The notes under the pieces were generated by a model. It was not told where the DNA came from. It saw only the letters and a list, made by a program, of their open reading frames with translations, and searched no databases. The translations under genes were made by a program, and so were the position numbers. A stretch of 64,000 nt of DNA from Pseudomonadota bacterium (lineage in GTDB: Bacteria; Pseudomonadota; Alphaproteobacteria; Micropepsales; Micropepsaceae), in the NCBI GenBank assembly GCA_018241025.1, contig JAFEEQ010000011.1, forward strand, positions 124,001-188,000, written 5' to 3'. Positions 41,424-51,391 of the stretch are shown in pieces; the first letter of the stretch is position 1, and every line of letters starts with the position of its first letter.

Positions 41424-42968
41424 ATGCATCCGTCCGTCATCGCCAAGGAACAGCCCGACAAGCCCGCCGTCATCATGGCCTCGACGGGCGAGACCGTGAC
41501 CTACAAGGAACTCGACGACCGCTCGAACCAGGCAGCACAGCTCTTCCGCAAGCTCGGCCTTCAGGTCGGCGATGGCGTCTGCATCTTCATGGAGAACAAC
41601 AGCCGCTTCCACGAAGCATGCTGGGCGGCGCAGCGCGCCGGTCTCTATTACACCGCGGTGTCGTCGCGGCTGACCGCCGGCGAGGTCGAATACATCGCCA
41701 AGGATTCAGGCGCGAAGGTCCTGATCTGCGGTCATGCCCTGGCGAATGTCGCCGCCGAGCTGCCGCCGCTTCTGCCCGGTGTGAAGATGCTGATGGTCGG
41801 CGGCACGGTTCCCGGCTTCGCCTCTTACGAGGATGAAGTCGCGAAGATGCCGGCCGAACCGGTCGCCGACGAGACCCAGGGCGCCGCGATGCTCTATTCC
41901 TCCGGCACCACCGGACGGCCGAAAGGCGTTCGCCAGCCGCTCACCGGCCAGCCGATCGATGCGCCCGCACCGATCGCCGGCCTCATGACGATGCTCTATG
42001 CGATCACGCCGGAGTCGACCTATCTCTCGCCCGCGCCGCTCTATCATGCCGCGCCCTTGCACTACACGATGGGCATGCACCGCCTCGGCGCAACCGTCGT
42101 GGTGATGGAGCATTTCGACGCCGAGGAGTCGCTGAAGACCATCGAGAAATACAAGGCCTCGGCCTCGCAATGGGTGCCGACCATGTTCGTGCGCATGCTG
42201 AAGCTGCCCGATGCGGTGCGCCTCAAATACGACGTCTCGTCGATGAAGTCGGCGATCCACGCCGCGGCGCCGATCCCGATCGAGGTCAAGCGCAAGATGA
42301 TCGATTGGTGGGGCCCGGTGCTCTACGAATACTATGCCGGCACCGAAGCGAACGGCATGTGCTACGTGAACTCGGCAGACTGGCTGACCCATCCGGGCAC
42401 CGTCGGCAAGCCGATGACCGCGCCGGTGCATATCTGCGACGAGGAAGGCAACGAGGTTCCGACCGGCCAGGAAGGTACGATCTATTTCGCCTCGGGCGCG
42501 CAGTTCACCTATCACAACGATCCGAAGAAGACGGCGGAGAGCCGCCACCCGCAGCATCCCGACTGGACGACGCTTGGCGATGTCGGCCGCCTCGACGAGG
42601 ACGGCTATCTCTATCTGACCGACCGCAAGGCCTTCATGATCATCTCGGGCGGCGTGAACATCTATCCGCAGGAAGCCGAGAACCTGATCATCACCCATCC
42701 CAAAGTCGCCGACGTTGCCGTCATCGGCGTGCCGAACGAGGATTTCGGCGAGGAAGTGAAAGCGGTGGTGCAGCCGATCGACTGGGCCAACGCGACCCCG
42801 GAATTCGCCGAGGAAATCATCGCCTTTTGCCGCGAGCATCTTTCCCACATAAAGTGCCCGCGCACGGTCGATTTCGACCCGGAGCTTCCGCGTCATCCGA
42901 CCGGCAAGCTCTACAAGAGGTTGATCCGGGACCGTTACTGGGGAAAACGCGAGTCCAGAATTGTCTGA
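41424..42968 (+). CDS. AMP-dependent acyl-CoA synthetase
   Basis: A 514-residue ligase (ATG 41424; the frame is open upstream but the fold starts here). Motifs: MLYSSGTTGRPKGVRQP (P-loop), YYAGTEANGMCYV, TLGDVGRLDEDGYLYLTDR and NIYPQEAENLIITHPKVADV, and the C-terminal lysine in HPTGKLYKR. It makes acyl-CoA from an unidentified acid. The next gene starts within its last codons. Confidence 0.92.
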   Translation: MHPSVIAKEQPDKPAVIMASTGETVTYKELDDRSNQAAQLFRKLGLQVGDGVCIFMENNSRFHEACWAAQRAGLYYTAVSSRLTAGEVEYIAKDSGAKVLICGHALANVAAELPPLLPGVKMLMVGGTVPGFASYEDEVAKMPAEPVADETQGAAMLYSSGTTGRPKGVRQPLTGQPIDAPAPIAGLMTMLYAITPESTYLSPAPLYHAAPLHYTMGMHRLGATVVVMEHFDAEESLKTIEKYKASASQWVPTMFVRMLKLPDAVRLKYDVSSMKSAIHAAAPIPIEVKRKMIDWWGPVLYEYYAGTEANGMCYVNSADWLTHPGTVGKPMTAPVHICDEEGNEVPTGQEGTIYFASGAQFTYHNDPKKTAESRHPQHPDWTTLGDVGRLDEDGYLYLTDRKAFMIISGGVNIYPQEAENLIITHPKVADVAVIGVPNEDFGEEVKAVVQPIDWANATPEFAEEIIAFCREHLSHIKCPRTVDFDPELPRHPTGKLYKRLIRDRYWGKRESRIV

Positions 42969-43692
42969 CGAAGCACAGAAGCCGGAAGAACCGTCGCCAT
43001 TCCAGCCTTTGGGCCGGGACCTGCGGCGCGAGGATTTCACGCCCGAGCGCGTGCGCCGCATCGCCGACGCCGCGCTCGCCCGCGGCGCCATTCCGCTGAT
43101 GTCGGAAGAGGCGCGGCGCGCCTCGCTCAAGGCGATCCGCGAGAAGGTACCGGAGGGCAAGGATGCCTGGGTCTTCGGCTATGGCTCGCTGATGTGGAAT
43201 CCGGCGATCAACGTCGTCGACAGCCGCAAGGCCCATGTCCGCGGCTATCACCGCATGTTCTGCCTCAACCTCCAGGTCGGCCGCGCCATTCCCGAGAAGC
43301 CCGGCCTGATGCTCGGCATCGATCGCGGCGGCTCGGTCACCGGCGTCGCCCACCGCATCGCCGCCGACGATGTCGACAGCGAGCTCTCGATCCTCTGGAT
43401 GCGCGAGATGCTGTCCGGCGCCTATGAGCCGCGCTGGGTCAATGCCGACATCGAGGGTCAGGGCAAGACGCGCGTACTCGCCTTCGTCATCAACCGCTAT
43501 CATCCGCGCTACGAAGGCGCGCTCAGCGAAGACGATGTCGCTGCGCGCATCGCGATGGCCGAAGGCCTCCTTGGCACCAACCGTGAATATCTCTATCGCA
43601 CCGTGCAGCATCTTGCGGAGCTCGGCATCGAAGACGGCCCGATGCGCAGCCTCGAGACCAAGGTGCGCGCGCTCGCCAACGAACCCCACTGA
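42961..43692 (+). CDS. ChaC-like gamma-glutamylcyclotransferase
   Basis: A 243-residue protein from TTG 42961, overlapping the synthetase stop by 8 nt. After an N-terminal extension of about 65 residues the ChaC domain begins with the substrate motif VFGYGSLMWNP, followed by HRMFCLNLQVGRA and the EMLSGAYEPRWV region with the catalytic glutamate. ChaC enzymes cleave glutathione to 5-oxoproline and Cys-Gly. The weak ribosome-binding site suggests coupling to the upstream gene. Confidence 0.88.
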   Translation: MSDEAQKPEEPSPFQPLGRDLRREDFTPERVRRIADAALARGAIPLMSEEARRASLKAIREKVPEGKDAWVFGYGSLMWNPAINVVDSRKAHVRGYHRMFCLNLQVGRAIPEKPGLMLGIDRGGSVTGVAHRIAADDVDSELSILWMREMLSGAYEPRWVNADIEGQGKTRVLAFVINRYHPRYEGALSEDDVAARIAMAEGLLGTNREYLYRTVQHLAELGIEDGPMRSLETKVRALANEPH

Positions 43693-43710
43693 TCACCAGG
43701 AGAGAACAGA

Positions 43711-44163
43711 ATGAAATCCGCCACTTTCGAAAACGTCGCCGAGCTCGTCGGTCAGGAGATCGGTGTCTCCGACTGGCTCGAGATCGACCAGGACCGCATC
43801 AACAAATTTGCCGACGCCACCGGCGACCATCAGTGGATCCACGTCAATGTCGAGATGGCGAAGACGATGATGCCGGGCGGCAAGACCATCGCCCACGGCT
43901 ATCTCACGCTCTCGCTGATCCCCGGCCTGACCGGCGGCATGCTGCGTATCGAAGGCGTGACGCGCGGCATCAATTACGGCTCGAACAAGGTGCGCTTCAC
44001 AAACATGGTGCCGGTCGGCTCCAAGGTGCGCGCGCGCCAGAAGCTGCTCGCCGTCGAAGCGCGCGGCGGCGGTCTGCAGATGACGAACGAAGTGACGATC
44101 GAGATCGAAGGCCAGCAGCGCCCGGCCTGCGTCGCCGAAACCATCTCGATGATCTACAAGTAA
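43711..44163 (+). CDS. MaoC-family (R)-enoyl-CoA hydratase-like protein
   Basis: A 150-residue single-hotdog hydratase with AGGAGAG ahead of the ATG. The motif FADATGDHQWIHVN with catalytic Asp and His is near residue 34, and TIAHGYLTLSL follows. Related proteins include NodN and PhaJ. It probably hydrates enoyl-CoA; it follows the ChaC gene by 18 nt and may share a transcript with the acyl-CoA synthetase. Confidence 0.9.
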   Translation: MKSATFENVAELVGQEIGVSDWLEIDQDRINKFADATGDHQWIHVNVEMAKTMMPGGKTIAHGYLTLSLIPGLTGGMLRIEGVTRGINYGSNKVRFTNMVPVGSKVRARQKLLAVEARGGGLQMTNEVTIEIEGQQRPACVAETISMIYK

Positions 44164-44164
44164 G

Positions 44165-44182
44165 CCGGGACGGCGCGTCCCG
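44165..44182. terminator. hairpin between convergent genes
   Basis: CCGGGACG and CGTCCCGG arms with a GCG loop lie 2 nt after the MaoC stop and before the end of the opposite gene at 44203. No T-run follows, so it may be a weak or rho-assisted terminator. Confidence 0.5.
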
Positions 44183-44202
44183 GGCGGGGCGCGCCAGCTC
44201 CT

Positions 44203-45108
44203 TCAGTTGCCGCCCGCCTTGGCCGGCTTGTCGCCGGTCATCCGGAAGTTCGTGATCTTCTGCAGCACGTCGAACCAGAACGGCGCTCCCATCGCCAGCG
44301 CGATGGTGGTGAGCAGGAGACCGAAGACATTCCAGACGCAGAACGGCGCCGCATCCGGCTGGTTCCAGCCGATCGGAAGTCCGTGCAGGTTCTGATCGAC
44401 CGACTTCAGGCCCGCGCTGATATTATTGACCGCTGTGTTGATGTCCGCGCCCGTCGGCTGCGCCGCGCAGGCGTTGTCGGCGCACAGCTTGTTCGCCAGG
44501 TCCGGCGCCGATTGGGCGAAGGCGGCGCTTAACGTCCGGTCGCTCCAAAGGGCCTTGCCGACATGGAGCGTGTCGGCATTGAAGGCCACGGCGACGGCGA
44601 GACCGACGAACAGCGAAATGACCTGCATATAGCGCTTGAACACGCCGGAGAGCCGGTCCATCGAGTCGTCGAACCATCCCGCCAGGCTGTCGCGGAATTT
44701 GTCGAAATCGCCGCCGGCTTCCAGCACGGCATTGTCGAGCACATCCTTGATGTTGGTGCCGATCGGCATCGCGGCGATCGCGGCCTGCGCCTGTGCGATC
44801 GTCGTCACCGAAGCCGCCGGATCGAGCGCGCCGATGAGCGCCAGAGCGACATTGCGACTCGAAAGATAGCTCGGCGCGGCTGTGGCCCCGCCGGCGGCGC
44901 GCCGGCTGGTTCCGATCAGGCCATGGTCGTCGAATGCGGTTTTGAGATTTGGATTGTCGATCAGTTGCGTCAGGGTTTTTGCCAGCATTTTTGAGCGCAC
45001 GCCCAGAACGCTGGCCAGCAACTCGTTGATCGACGAGCAGAACAGGCTGAGGACCAGATACATCAACACAAGGCCGGCGGCGACATCGACCGCAGCGGTA
45101 ATATCCAT
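44203..45108 (-). CDS. membrane protein of unknown function with N-terminal S-S-x-NE motif
   Basis: A 301-residue protein (ATG 45108, with GGGGGAGA upstream). One transmembrane helix near residues 8-28 leads into LFCSSINELLASVLGVRSKMLAKTL, then a cytoplasmic or periplasmic helical part, then helices near 165-183 and 262-285. A two-cysteine segment (LCADNACAAQ) lies before the last helix. The N-terminal layout recalls a widespread uncharacterised family of membrane proteins; I cannot name a function. It is divergent from the hydrolase at 45316. Confidence 0.72.
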   Translation of the reverse strand: MDITAAVDVAAGLVLMYLVLSLFCSSINELLASVLGVRSKMLAKTLTQLIDNPNLKTAFDDHGLIGTSRRAAGGATAAPSYLSSRNVALALIGALDPAASVTTIAQAQAAIAAMPIGTNIKDVLDNAVLEAGGDFDKFRDSLAGWFDDSMDRLSGVFKRYMQVISLFVGLAVAVAFNADTLHVGKALWSDRTLSAAFAQSAPDLANKLCADNACAAQPTGADINTAVNNISAGLKSVDQNLHGLPIGWNQPDAAPFCVWNVFGLLLTTIALAMGAPFWFDVLQKITNFRMTGDKPAKAGGN

Positions 45109-45315
45109 GACATCTCCCCCTAAGTAATCGCCATATGTTGGGAGATGAATATTGATATTTCCAGTGGAAACTGGTGGTAATACACAGCCTGAACTTCCAA
45201 TCCGGCCAAATATCGAATTGAGTATTTTGCGGCGACGCCAGCCGCCCAGGCCGGCCTCGCTTGACGTCGCGCGGCCGCACGGCTCGAATTGCAAAAAACC
45301 AGGACGGGAACAGAC
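45109..45315. promoter_or_regulatory. AT-richer divergent intergenic region
   Basis: A 207-nt spacer between divergent genes, visibly richer in A+T than the surroundings, with a small dyad CCAGT-GGAA-ACTGG at 45161-45174. It must hold both promoters; I could not fix the elements. Confidence 0.4.
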
Positions 45316-46200
45316 ATGCCGCAGATCAAGGCCAACGGCATTGCCATCGAATACGTGACCTATGGCGCCGAAAGCGCCCCGGTCATCCTGCTCATCATGG
45401 GACTCGGGGCGCAGATGACGCGCTGGCCGCTGCCGCTGATCCAGCAATTCGTCGCCAAGGGCTACCGGGTCGTCACCTTCGACAACCGCGATGTCGGGCT
45501 GTCCGAGAAGTTCGATGCGGCCGGTCCTGCCGACATGGCCGCGATCATGGCCGCCCGCATGGCGGGCAAGCCAGTCGAGGCCGCCTATACGCTCGACGAC
45601 ATGGCCGACGACGCCGCCGGACTGCTCGATGCGCTCAAGATCGCAAAAGCGCACATCGTCGGCGCCTCGATGGGCGGGATGATCGCGCAGGTCTGCGCGG
45701 CGCGGCATCCGGACAAGACGCTGTCGCTGACCTCGATCATGTCGACCACCGGAAATCCCGAATTGCCGCCGGCCAAACCCGAAGCGATGGCGGTGCTGAT
45801 GAACCGGCCCGATCCGGACGACTTCAAGGCGCTGGTCGAACATGCGGTGAAGTCGCAGATGACGATTGGAAGTCCCGGTTATCCGCCGGATCCGGCGATG
45901 CTCAAGCGCCAGGCGGTCGCCGATCTCAATCGCTCGACCTATCCCGTCGGGGTCTCGCGCCAGATGGCCGCGATCATGGCGAGCGGCGACCGGCGCGCGG
46001 CGCTGAAGGCGATCGTCGCGCCGACCGTCGTCGTGCATGGTTCCGACGATCCCCTGGTTCCCGTGGAAGGCGGCCGTGATACCGCGGCCAACATTCCAAA
46101 CGCGGAGCTTCGCGAAATCCCCGGAATGGGGCATGACCTGCCTGCGGCGCTGTATCCTGCGATTGTCGATGCGGTTCTCGCTGCCGCCATGCGCGCCTGA
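45316..46200 (+). CDS. alpha/beta hydrolase (RdmC-like esterase)
   Basis: A 294-residue hydrolase with ATG 45316 preceded by AGGACGGGA. Motifs: ILLIMGLGAQMTRWP in place of the HG oxyanion loop, DNRDVGLSEK, the nucleophile elbow GASMGGMIAQ, HGSDDPLVP and GMGHDLP with catalytic His. The MGLG-DNRDVG pattern is that of aclacinomycin methylesterase RdmC and similar esterases. Natural substrate unknown. Confidence 0.88.
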   Translation: MPQIKANGIAIEYVTYGAESAPVILLIMGLGAQMTRWPLPLIQQFVAKGYRVVTFDNRDVGLSEKFDAAGPADMAAIMAARMAGKPVEAAYTLDDMADDAAGLLDALKIAKAHIVGASMGGMIAQVCAARHPDKTLSLTSIMSTTGNPELPPAKPEAMAVLMNRPDPDDFKALVEHAVKSQMTIGSPGYPPDPAMLKRQAVADLNRSTYPVGVSRQMAAIMASGDRRAALKAIVAPTVVVHGSDDPLVPVEGGRDTAANIPNAELREIPGMGHDLPAALYPAIVDAVLAAAMRA

Positions 46201-46278
46201 GGCATCCGATTGCGCTATCACTGCGTATCGAACGCACGGCGCGCGAGACGCCGGGCGGAACAGTGAAGGGCGGGAACC

Positions 46279-47607
46279 ATGCGTGTGCTTAGATGGATCG
46301 GGATCGTTCTTCTCCTCATCGTCGCGGCCGGTGCCGCGCTGATCTGGACTGCGGGCGACACGGCGAAGTATCCCGCGACGGCCGGCTATGGCCCGAACCC
46401 CACGCTGCCGGCCCCCAATCCGACGCTCCTTCCGACCATGAATCAGGCGAGCGGAACGGGCTGGCCAAGCGGGAAGAAGCCGCTCGCCGCCATCGGCCTG
46501 CAGGTCAACGCATTTGCCGCGAAGCTCGATCATCCGCGCTGGCTCTATGCGCTGCCCAATGGCGACATTCTGGTTGCCGAGACGAATTCTCCGCCCAAGC
46601 CGGACGACATGAAGGGCGTGCGCGGCTTCGTCGCCGGTCTGCTGATGAAGGCCGCCGGCGCCGACATCAAGAGCGCGAACCGCATCACGCTGCTGCGCGA
46701 TACCGACGGCGACGGCGTTGCCGACAAGTCGTATCCGCTGATCGAAGGTCTCAATTCGCCCTTCGGCATGGCCCTCGTCGGCAACGATCTCTACATCGCC
46801 GATACCGATGCGCTGCTGCGCTTTCCCTATCATGCGGGCGACACACATATCGCGGCGAAGGGCGAAAAGGTTTGCGACCTTCCCGGTGGCACGATCAATC
46901 ACCATTGGACGAAGAATGTGATCGCCAGCCCCGACGGCTCGAAGCTTTTCGTGACCGTCGGCTCGAATTCCAATGTCGGCGAGAACGGCATGGTGGCGGA
47001 AGAGGGCCGGGCGGCGATCTGGGAAGTCGATCCGAAGACCGGCAAGCACCGCATCTACGCGTCAGGCCTCCGCAATCCGAACGGCATGGATTTCCTGCCC
47101 GGCACGAACACCCTCTGGGTGACGGTCAACGAGCGCGACGAGATTGGCAGCGATCTCGTGCCGGACTACATGACCAGCGTGAAGGATGGTGCGTTCTACG
47201 GCTGGCCCTACAGCTACTACGGCCAGCATGTCGACAGCCGGCCGCAGCCGCAGCGGCCGGATTTGGTCGCCAAGGCGATCAAGCCCGATTACGCGCTCGG
47301 CGCACACACTGCCTCGCTCGGTCTCGTCTTTTCGGACAAGGCGCAACTCGGACCGGCCTATGGCCACGGCATCTTCATCGGCCAGCATGGCTCGTGGAAC
47401 CGCAATCCGCGCGCGGGCTACCGGGTCATCTTCATCCCGTTCGACGGCGCGCAGCCGAGCGGCATGCCCGTCGATGTCCTGACCGGCTTCCTCGATCAGG
47501 ATGGCAACGCCCGGGGCCGGCCCGTAGGCCTCGCGATCGCTGGGGACGGCGCGCTCCTTGTCGCCGACGATGTCGGCAATACGGTCTGGCGGGTGACCGC
47601 GAAATAG
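46279..47607 (+). CDS. PQQ-type sorbosone/glucose dehydrogenase-like protein, membrane anchored
   Basis: A 442-residue protein with an N-terminal hydrophobic anchor (residues 5-25) and a beta-propeller typical of the L-sorbosone dehydrogenase/GSDH family: [56 protein letters not shown] and [12 protein letters not shown]. These are soluble or anchored periplasmic enzymes using PQQ to oxidise sugars or aldehydes. No pqq genes are in the window. A hairpin follows. Confidence 0.88.
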   Translation: MRVLRWIGIVLLLIVAAGAALIWTAGDTAKYPATAGYGPNPTLPAPNPTLLPTMNQASGTGWPSGKKPLAAIGLQVNAFAAKLDHPRWLYALPNGDILVAETNSPPKPDDMKGVRGFVAGLLMKAAGADIKSANRITLLRDTDGDGVADKSYPLIEGLNSPFGMALVGNDLYIADTDALLRFPYHAGDTHIAAKGEKVCDLPGGTINHHWTKNVIASPDGSKLFVTVGSNSNVGENGMVAEEGRAAIWEVDPKTGKHRIYASGLRNPNGMDFLPGTNTLWVTVNERDEIGSDLVPDYMTSVKDGAFYGWPYSYYGQHVDSRPQPQRPDLVAKAIKPDYALGAHTASLGLVFSDKAQLGPAYGHGIFIGQHGSWNRNPRAGYRVIFIPFDGAQPSGMPVDVLTGFLDQDGNARGRPVGLAIAGDGALLVADDVGNTVWRVTAK

Positions 47608-47624
47608 GGTCGCGGTGGCGCGTT

Positions 47625-47643
47625 GAAAGCCGCAGCGGCTTTC
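47625..47643 (+). terminator. perfect hairpin after the dehydrogenase gene
   Basis: GAAAGCCGC and GCGGCTTTC flank a single A, 17 nt after the stop, before the tRNA genes. A tight loop and weak T-run make it an uncertain terminator. Confidence 0.5.
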
Positions 47644-47670
47644 CCTATGGTCCGCCGCCATTTCGCATAT

Positions 47671-47745
47671 TGGGGCGTCGCCAAGCGGTAAGGCACCGGA
47701 TTTTGATTCCGGCATTCGCAGGTTCGATCCCTGCCGCCCCAGCCA
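47671..47745 (+). tRNA. tRNA-Gln (anticodon TTG)
   Basis: A 75-nt cloverleaf. Acceptor arms TGGGGCG and CGCCCCA pair fully, the anticodon stem CCGGA/TCCGG holds the loop TTTTGAT with anticodon TTG, the T arm contains GGTTCGATCC, and CCA is encoded at the end. Confidence 0.96.
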
Positions 47746-47860
47746 TCCCTCGGCCCGGAAATGCCGCCGTTTTCCCCCGGAAACCCCGGTTGCGGGCGGC
47801 AAATGCCCTCTATATAAGACGCCCTCCCGAGGCCGCTGCGATAGCACCGGCCAACTGGCA

Positions 47861-47937
47861 CGGAGAGTAGCTCAGCCTGGTAGAGCACTACGTTCGGGAC
47901 GTAGGGGCCGGAGGTTCGAATCCTCTCTCTCCGACCA
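47861..47937 (+). tRNA. tRNA-Pro (anticodon CGG)
   Basis: A 77-nt cloverleaf. Acceptor arms CGGAGAG and CTCTCCG, D arm with AGCTCAGCCTGGTAGAGC, anticodon stem CTACG/CGTAG with loop TTCGGGA (anticodon CGG), T arm with GGTTCGAATCC, and an encoded CCA. Confidence 0.96.
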
Positions 47938-48008
47938 TTCAACCGCGCGGAACCAAATCGCCCGATGCCCGTTTATCGTACGCGTGTATCGGGTACGCCG
48001 GGGGGCGC

Positions 48009-50531
48009 TTGACCTTAAATCGATGGATATTGCTGGCCTCTGTGCCGCTTTTTCTCGTGCTCGCCGCGGCGGTGGGCATCACGGTCAGTTTTGCCAGGGG
48101 CGAGCGCGACCAGCAGGCCTGGGTCGTCCACACCTATCAGGTCATGGACTCGCTCCGGGCTCTCCTGTCCGATGTTTCCGATGCGGAAACCGGCCAGCGC
48201 GGCTATCTCCTCACCCGCCGCGACAACTACCTCAAGCCCTACCGCGATGCCCGGCTCCGGATCGAAGGCGATCTGAGGCACTTCGAGGGGCTCACCTATG
48301 ACAATCCCTCCCAGCAGGCGCGGGCGCGCCAGCTGCGGAGGTTGATCGATGGGCGCATGGACGTCCTCGAAGAAGGCATCGCGCGCGCCGGCGGTTCGCA
48401 GCCGATCGCGCCCGAACTGCTCGCGGTGCTCGACCAGGGCAAGGCGATGATGGATACGCTGCGCACCATCATCACGGTCGGGCTGAGCGACGAGAAGCGC
48501 CTGCTCGACGACCGTATCGCGGCTCGCCGTGCGGTCGAACGGGCGGAGATCGTTGCCGGTGCCGCGGCCGCGCTGCTTGCGCTCGTCCTCCTGCTCGCGG
48601 CCGCCGGACTCCTGATCCGCAACAACAACCGGCTCGCCGAGAGCGAAGCGATCCGCCGCCGCCAGGCGACGGTCCTGCAGGCGACACTCGACAATATCCG
48701 GGACGGCATCCTTGTTTTTGACGAGAACGACCGCGTCGCGGCATTCAACAACGTGTTCTTCCGGCTGATGGATTTTCCCGAGCGGCTTGCGCGCATCGGC
48801 GAAGCGCTTGAACGATTCGACGCACACGATGCCGGGGCAGGGCGCCGCACCATCAACTCGGTCGTCATCGCCGCGCCGGACGACAATCGCACAGACCGAT
48901 TCAGCCGTGCCAACTACGAGATCGATGTCTACCGCGCGGCCGTTCCGGGCGCCGGTTTCCTTGTCGCCGCCAAGAACGTCACGGCCCGTGTCCACGCCGA
49001 AGCCGCACTGCGCCAGGCGCAGAAGATGGAAGCCGTCGGCCATCTCACCGGCGGAGTCGCGCACGACTTCAACAATCTGCTCCAGATCATCAGCGCCAAT
49101 CTCGATCTCGCCATTGCCGACGCGCGCGCCAATCCGAAGACCGCCGAGCGCCTGCAGAACGCCATCGCCGCGGTCGAGCGCGGTTCGCGTCTCACCGGCC
49201 AGCTCCTCGCCTTCGCGCGGCGCCAGGCGCTCGAGCCGCGCTCCACCGATCTCGGCCGTCTTCTGAACGGCATGACGGATCTGCTGCGCCGCACGCTCGG
49301 TGAGCAGGTCGACGTGGAGTCGATCGTCTCCGGCGGGTTGTGGAACACGCTGGTCGATCCGAGCCAGGTCGAGAATGCGATCCTCAACCTCGCGATCAAC
49401 GCGCGCGATGCGATGCCCGAAGGCGGCAAGCTCACCATCGAAGTCGCCAACGCCTTCCTCGACGACGCCTATGCCGCGCAGCATGTCGAAGTGACGGCGG
49501 GCCAGTATGTGATGCTTGGCATCACCGATACCGGCACCGGCATGCCGGCCGCAGTCGTCGCCCGGGTGTTCGATCCCTTCTTCACCACCAAGCCCGAAGG
49601 CAAGGGCACCGGCCTTGGGCTTAGCCAGGTCTATGGCTTCGTCAAACAGTCCGGCGGCCATGTGAAGGTCTACAGCGAGGTCGGACACGGCACGACCGTG
49701 AAGATCTACCTGCCGCGCACCCGCAAGGCGCTCGAAGGCCTGGACCCTGTCGCGACCACCGGCGTATCGGGCGGCAGCGAGAGCATCCTCGTGGTCGAGG
49801 ACGATGCCGGTGTCCGCGCCGCCGTCGTCGATATCCTCACCGATCTCGGCTATTCGGTCCTGCGCGCCGAGAGCGCCGAGCAGGGCCTCGCCGTGCTTTC
49901 CAGCGGCGCGAAGGTCGACCTTCTCTTCACCGATGTGGTGATGCCGGGCCCGATGCACACCCGCGAGTTCACGCGCCGCGCCCAAGAGCTGTGCCCCGGT
50001 CTCAAGGTGCTCTACACCTCGGGCTACACCCAGAACGCCATCGTTCACAATGGCCGCCTTGACGACGATGCGGCGCTTCTTTCAAAGCCCTATCGCAAGG
50101 ACGAACTCGCCCGGAAGCTGCGCAGCGTCCTGGACGGAGCGCCGTCCGCAGCGATGGCTCCTGCGCCGTCCGCGGAGGCGCGCCGCTACAAGGTGCTGGT
50201 GGTGGAGGATGTCGGCCTGATCCGGATGACGACCGTCGACATGGTGACCGAACTCGGACACGCCGTCGCCGAAGCCGGCGACGGCGCCGAAGCCCTTGCC
50301 CAGCTCGAAGCCGATCCCGCGATCGATGTCCTGCTCACCGACCTCGGCCTGCCGGGCATGAACGGCCGCCAGCTGATGGAAGAAGCCCTGCGGCTGCGGC
50401 CGGAACTCAAGGTGATCATTGCCAGCGGCTACTCGACCGAGCATGGCGCCGGCGGCGCCCCGTCCGACGTCGCCTTCCTCACCAAGCCCTTCGACCTCGC
50501 TGCCCTGCGCGCCGCGCTCGACGCGCTCTGA
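48009..50531 (+). CDS. hybrid sensor histidine kinase (CHASE3, PAS, HisKA, HATPase, two receiver domains)
   Basis: An 840-residue kinase from a TTG start. TM1 about 8-28, an extracytoplasmic CHASE3-like domain (30-178, with [13 protein letters not shown]), TM2 about 183-203, a PAS-like domain (220-325), HisKA with the phospho-acceptor His 352 in [10 protein letters not shown] box [15 protein letters not shown] boxes DTGTGM (507) and GKGTGLGL (531), receiver 1 with Asp 642 and receiver 2 with Asp 778. It senses an unknown signal at the membrane. No phosphotransfer protein or DNA-binding response regulator gene is adjacent. Confidence 0.94.
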   Translation: MTLNRWILLASVPLFLVLAAAVGITVSFARGERDQQAWVVHTYQVMDSLRALLSDVSDAETGQRGYLLTRRDNYLKPYRDARLRIEGDLRHFEGLTYDNPSQQARARQLRRLIDGRMDVLEEGIARAGGSQPIAPELLAVLDQGKAMMDTLRTIITVGLSDEKRLLDDRIAARRAVERAEIVAGAAAALLALVLLLAAAGLLIRNNNRLAESEAIRRRQATVLQATLDNIRDGILVFDENDRVAAFNNVFFRLMDFPERLARIGEALERFDAHDAGAGRRTINSVVIAAPDDNRTDRFSRANYEIDVYRAAVPGAGFLVAAKNVTARVHAEAALRQAQKMEAVGHLTGGVAHDFNNLLQIISANLDLAIADARANPKTAERLQNAIAAVERGSRLTGQLLAFARRQALEPRSTDLGRLLNGMTDLLRRTLGEQVDVESIVSGGLWNTLVDPSQVENAILNLAINARDAMPEGGKLTIEVANAFLDDAYAAQHVEVTAGQYVMLGITDTGTGMPAAVVARVFDPFFTTKPEGKGTGLGLSQVYGFVKQSGGHVKVYSEVGHGTTVKIYLPRTRKALEGLDPVATTGVSGGSESILVVEDDAGVRAAVVDILTDLGYSVLRAESAEQGLAVLSSGAKVDLLFTDVVMPGPMHTREFTRRAQELCPGLKVLYTSGYTQNAIVHNGRLDDDAALLSKPYRKDELARKLRSVLDGAPSAAMAPAPSAEARRYKVLVVEDVGLIRMTTVDMVTELGHAVAEAGDGAEALAQLEADPAIDVLLTDLGLPGMNGRQLMEEALRLRPELKVIIASGYSTEHGAGGAPSDVAFLTKPFDLAALRAALDAL

Positions 50532-50542
50532 GCCGGCCAAAC

Positions 50543-50575
50543 AAAAAGCCCGCGGGAGCGATCCCGCGGGCTTTT
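50543..50575 (+). terminator. rho-independent terminator of the kinase gene
   Basis: AAAAAGCCCGCGGGA and TCCCGCGGGCTTTT form a perfect stem around GCGA, with A- and T-tracts on the two sides, so it may work in both directions and also end the convergent porin gene. Confidence 0.93.
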
Positions 50576-50599
50576 CGCCGTTTGATGTCGGCTACGGCA

Positions 50600-51391
50600 T
50601 CACGGATTGAAAACGTCCGGGATGTTGTAGGTGAGCGTCGCGACAACACCGGTTGTGCAGACCGAATTGTTGAAGATGCTCGAGCCCATGTAGAAGGCGC
50701 AGCCCAGGGAGTTGAGATCCGTGCCGTTGGCGCGGACGTCAAGTGCCCAGTGGCGGTAGGTCGCCGTCAGGCCGATGTCGAAATGGGTGTAGTCGGTCGG
50801 CGCCGCGTCAACCCACTGATGGCCGACGGTGCCGCTGATCGACAGCCAGTCGGTGAGCGGATAGGACGCCGTGCCGGCGATGTAACCGCCGGTGCCGCCA
50901 CCCAGGCTGAACTCCGGCGAAACCGCGCCGGTCGCCGTCAGCGAGAGGTCGCCGAAGCTGTGCGAGAGCTGGAAGATGCCTTCGAAGAAGCTCGCATCCT
51001 TCGGTCCGAGGATGTTCTTGTCGGCATCCGGATAGGCGTAATAGTAGGCCTCGACATTGAGGTCCCAGCCGCCCAGATCGAAATGCTTGCCGGCATAGAG
51101 ATCGACTTCGAAGGTCGGGGTCGCCTGGTCGACAGGCGAGAACGCAACGCCCGACCAGTTGGTCTTCGACGACCACACGCCGGCGTAGAAGCCATCCGAA
51201 CCGCTCCAGTTGATCGAAGCCTGCGGCGACACGTTGCTGTCGTTCTGGCTGATGCCGCGGAAGCGGTAGTCGCTGGTGACGGCGACATAGGCCGAGACCG
51301 TGCCCCAGTCGTCGTCGGCTTGTGCGGCCGTGGTGGCCAGGGTCACAAGCGTTCCGGCGGCAAGCGCCAGTTTCAGTCCAAGAGATTTCAT
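50600..51391 (-). CDS. TorF-family putative porin
   Basis: A 263-residue outer-membrane protein with a signal peptide (residues 1-25, cleavage after AQA). The start of the barrel, VSAYVAVTSDYRFRGISQND, is the TIGR02001/TorF signature. Alternating residues and many aromatic ends of strands follow. Its role in the family is presumed passive solute uptake. It is convergent with the kinase gene across a shared terminator. Confidence 0.93.
   Translation of the reverse strand: MKSLGLKLALAAGTLVTLATTAAQADDDWGTVSAYVAVTSDYRFRGISQNDSNVSPQASINWSGSDGFYAGVWSSKTNWSGVAFSPVDQATPTFEVDLYAGKHFDLGGWDLNVEAYYYAYPDADKNILGPKDASFFEGIFQLSHSFGDLSLTATGAVSPEFSLGGGTGGYIAGTASYPLTDWLSISGTVGHQWVDAAPTDYTHFDIGLTATYRHWALDVRANGTDLNSLGCAFYMGSSIFNNSVCTTGVVATLTYNIPDVFNP

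Noticed and set aside
45152-45358. Small plus-strand ORF of 68 codons in the divergent spacer
   Set aside because: No ribosome-binding site, overlaps the start of the hydrolase gene in another frame, and no motif.
45109-47049. N-terminal extension of the membrane protein frame by about 650 codons
   Set aside because: It is antisense to the hydrolase and sugar dehydrogenase genes; ATG 45108 has a GGGGGAGA ribosome-binding site.
47671-47937. tRNA genes as an integration site for a mobile element
   Set aside because: No integrase, no direct repeat of a tRNA 3' end within the following sequence that I could find, and neighbouring genes look chromosomal.
48015-50048. Minus-strand open frame of about 680 codons
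   Set aside because: Antisense to the sensor kinase, whose motifs are all on the plus strand; the opposite product is low-complexity Gly/Asp/Arg-rich.
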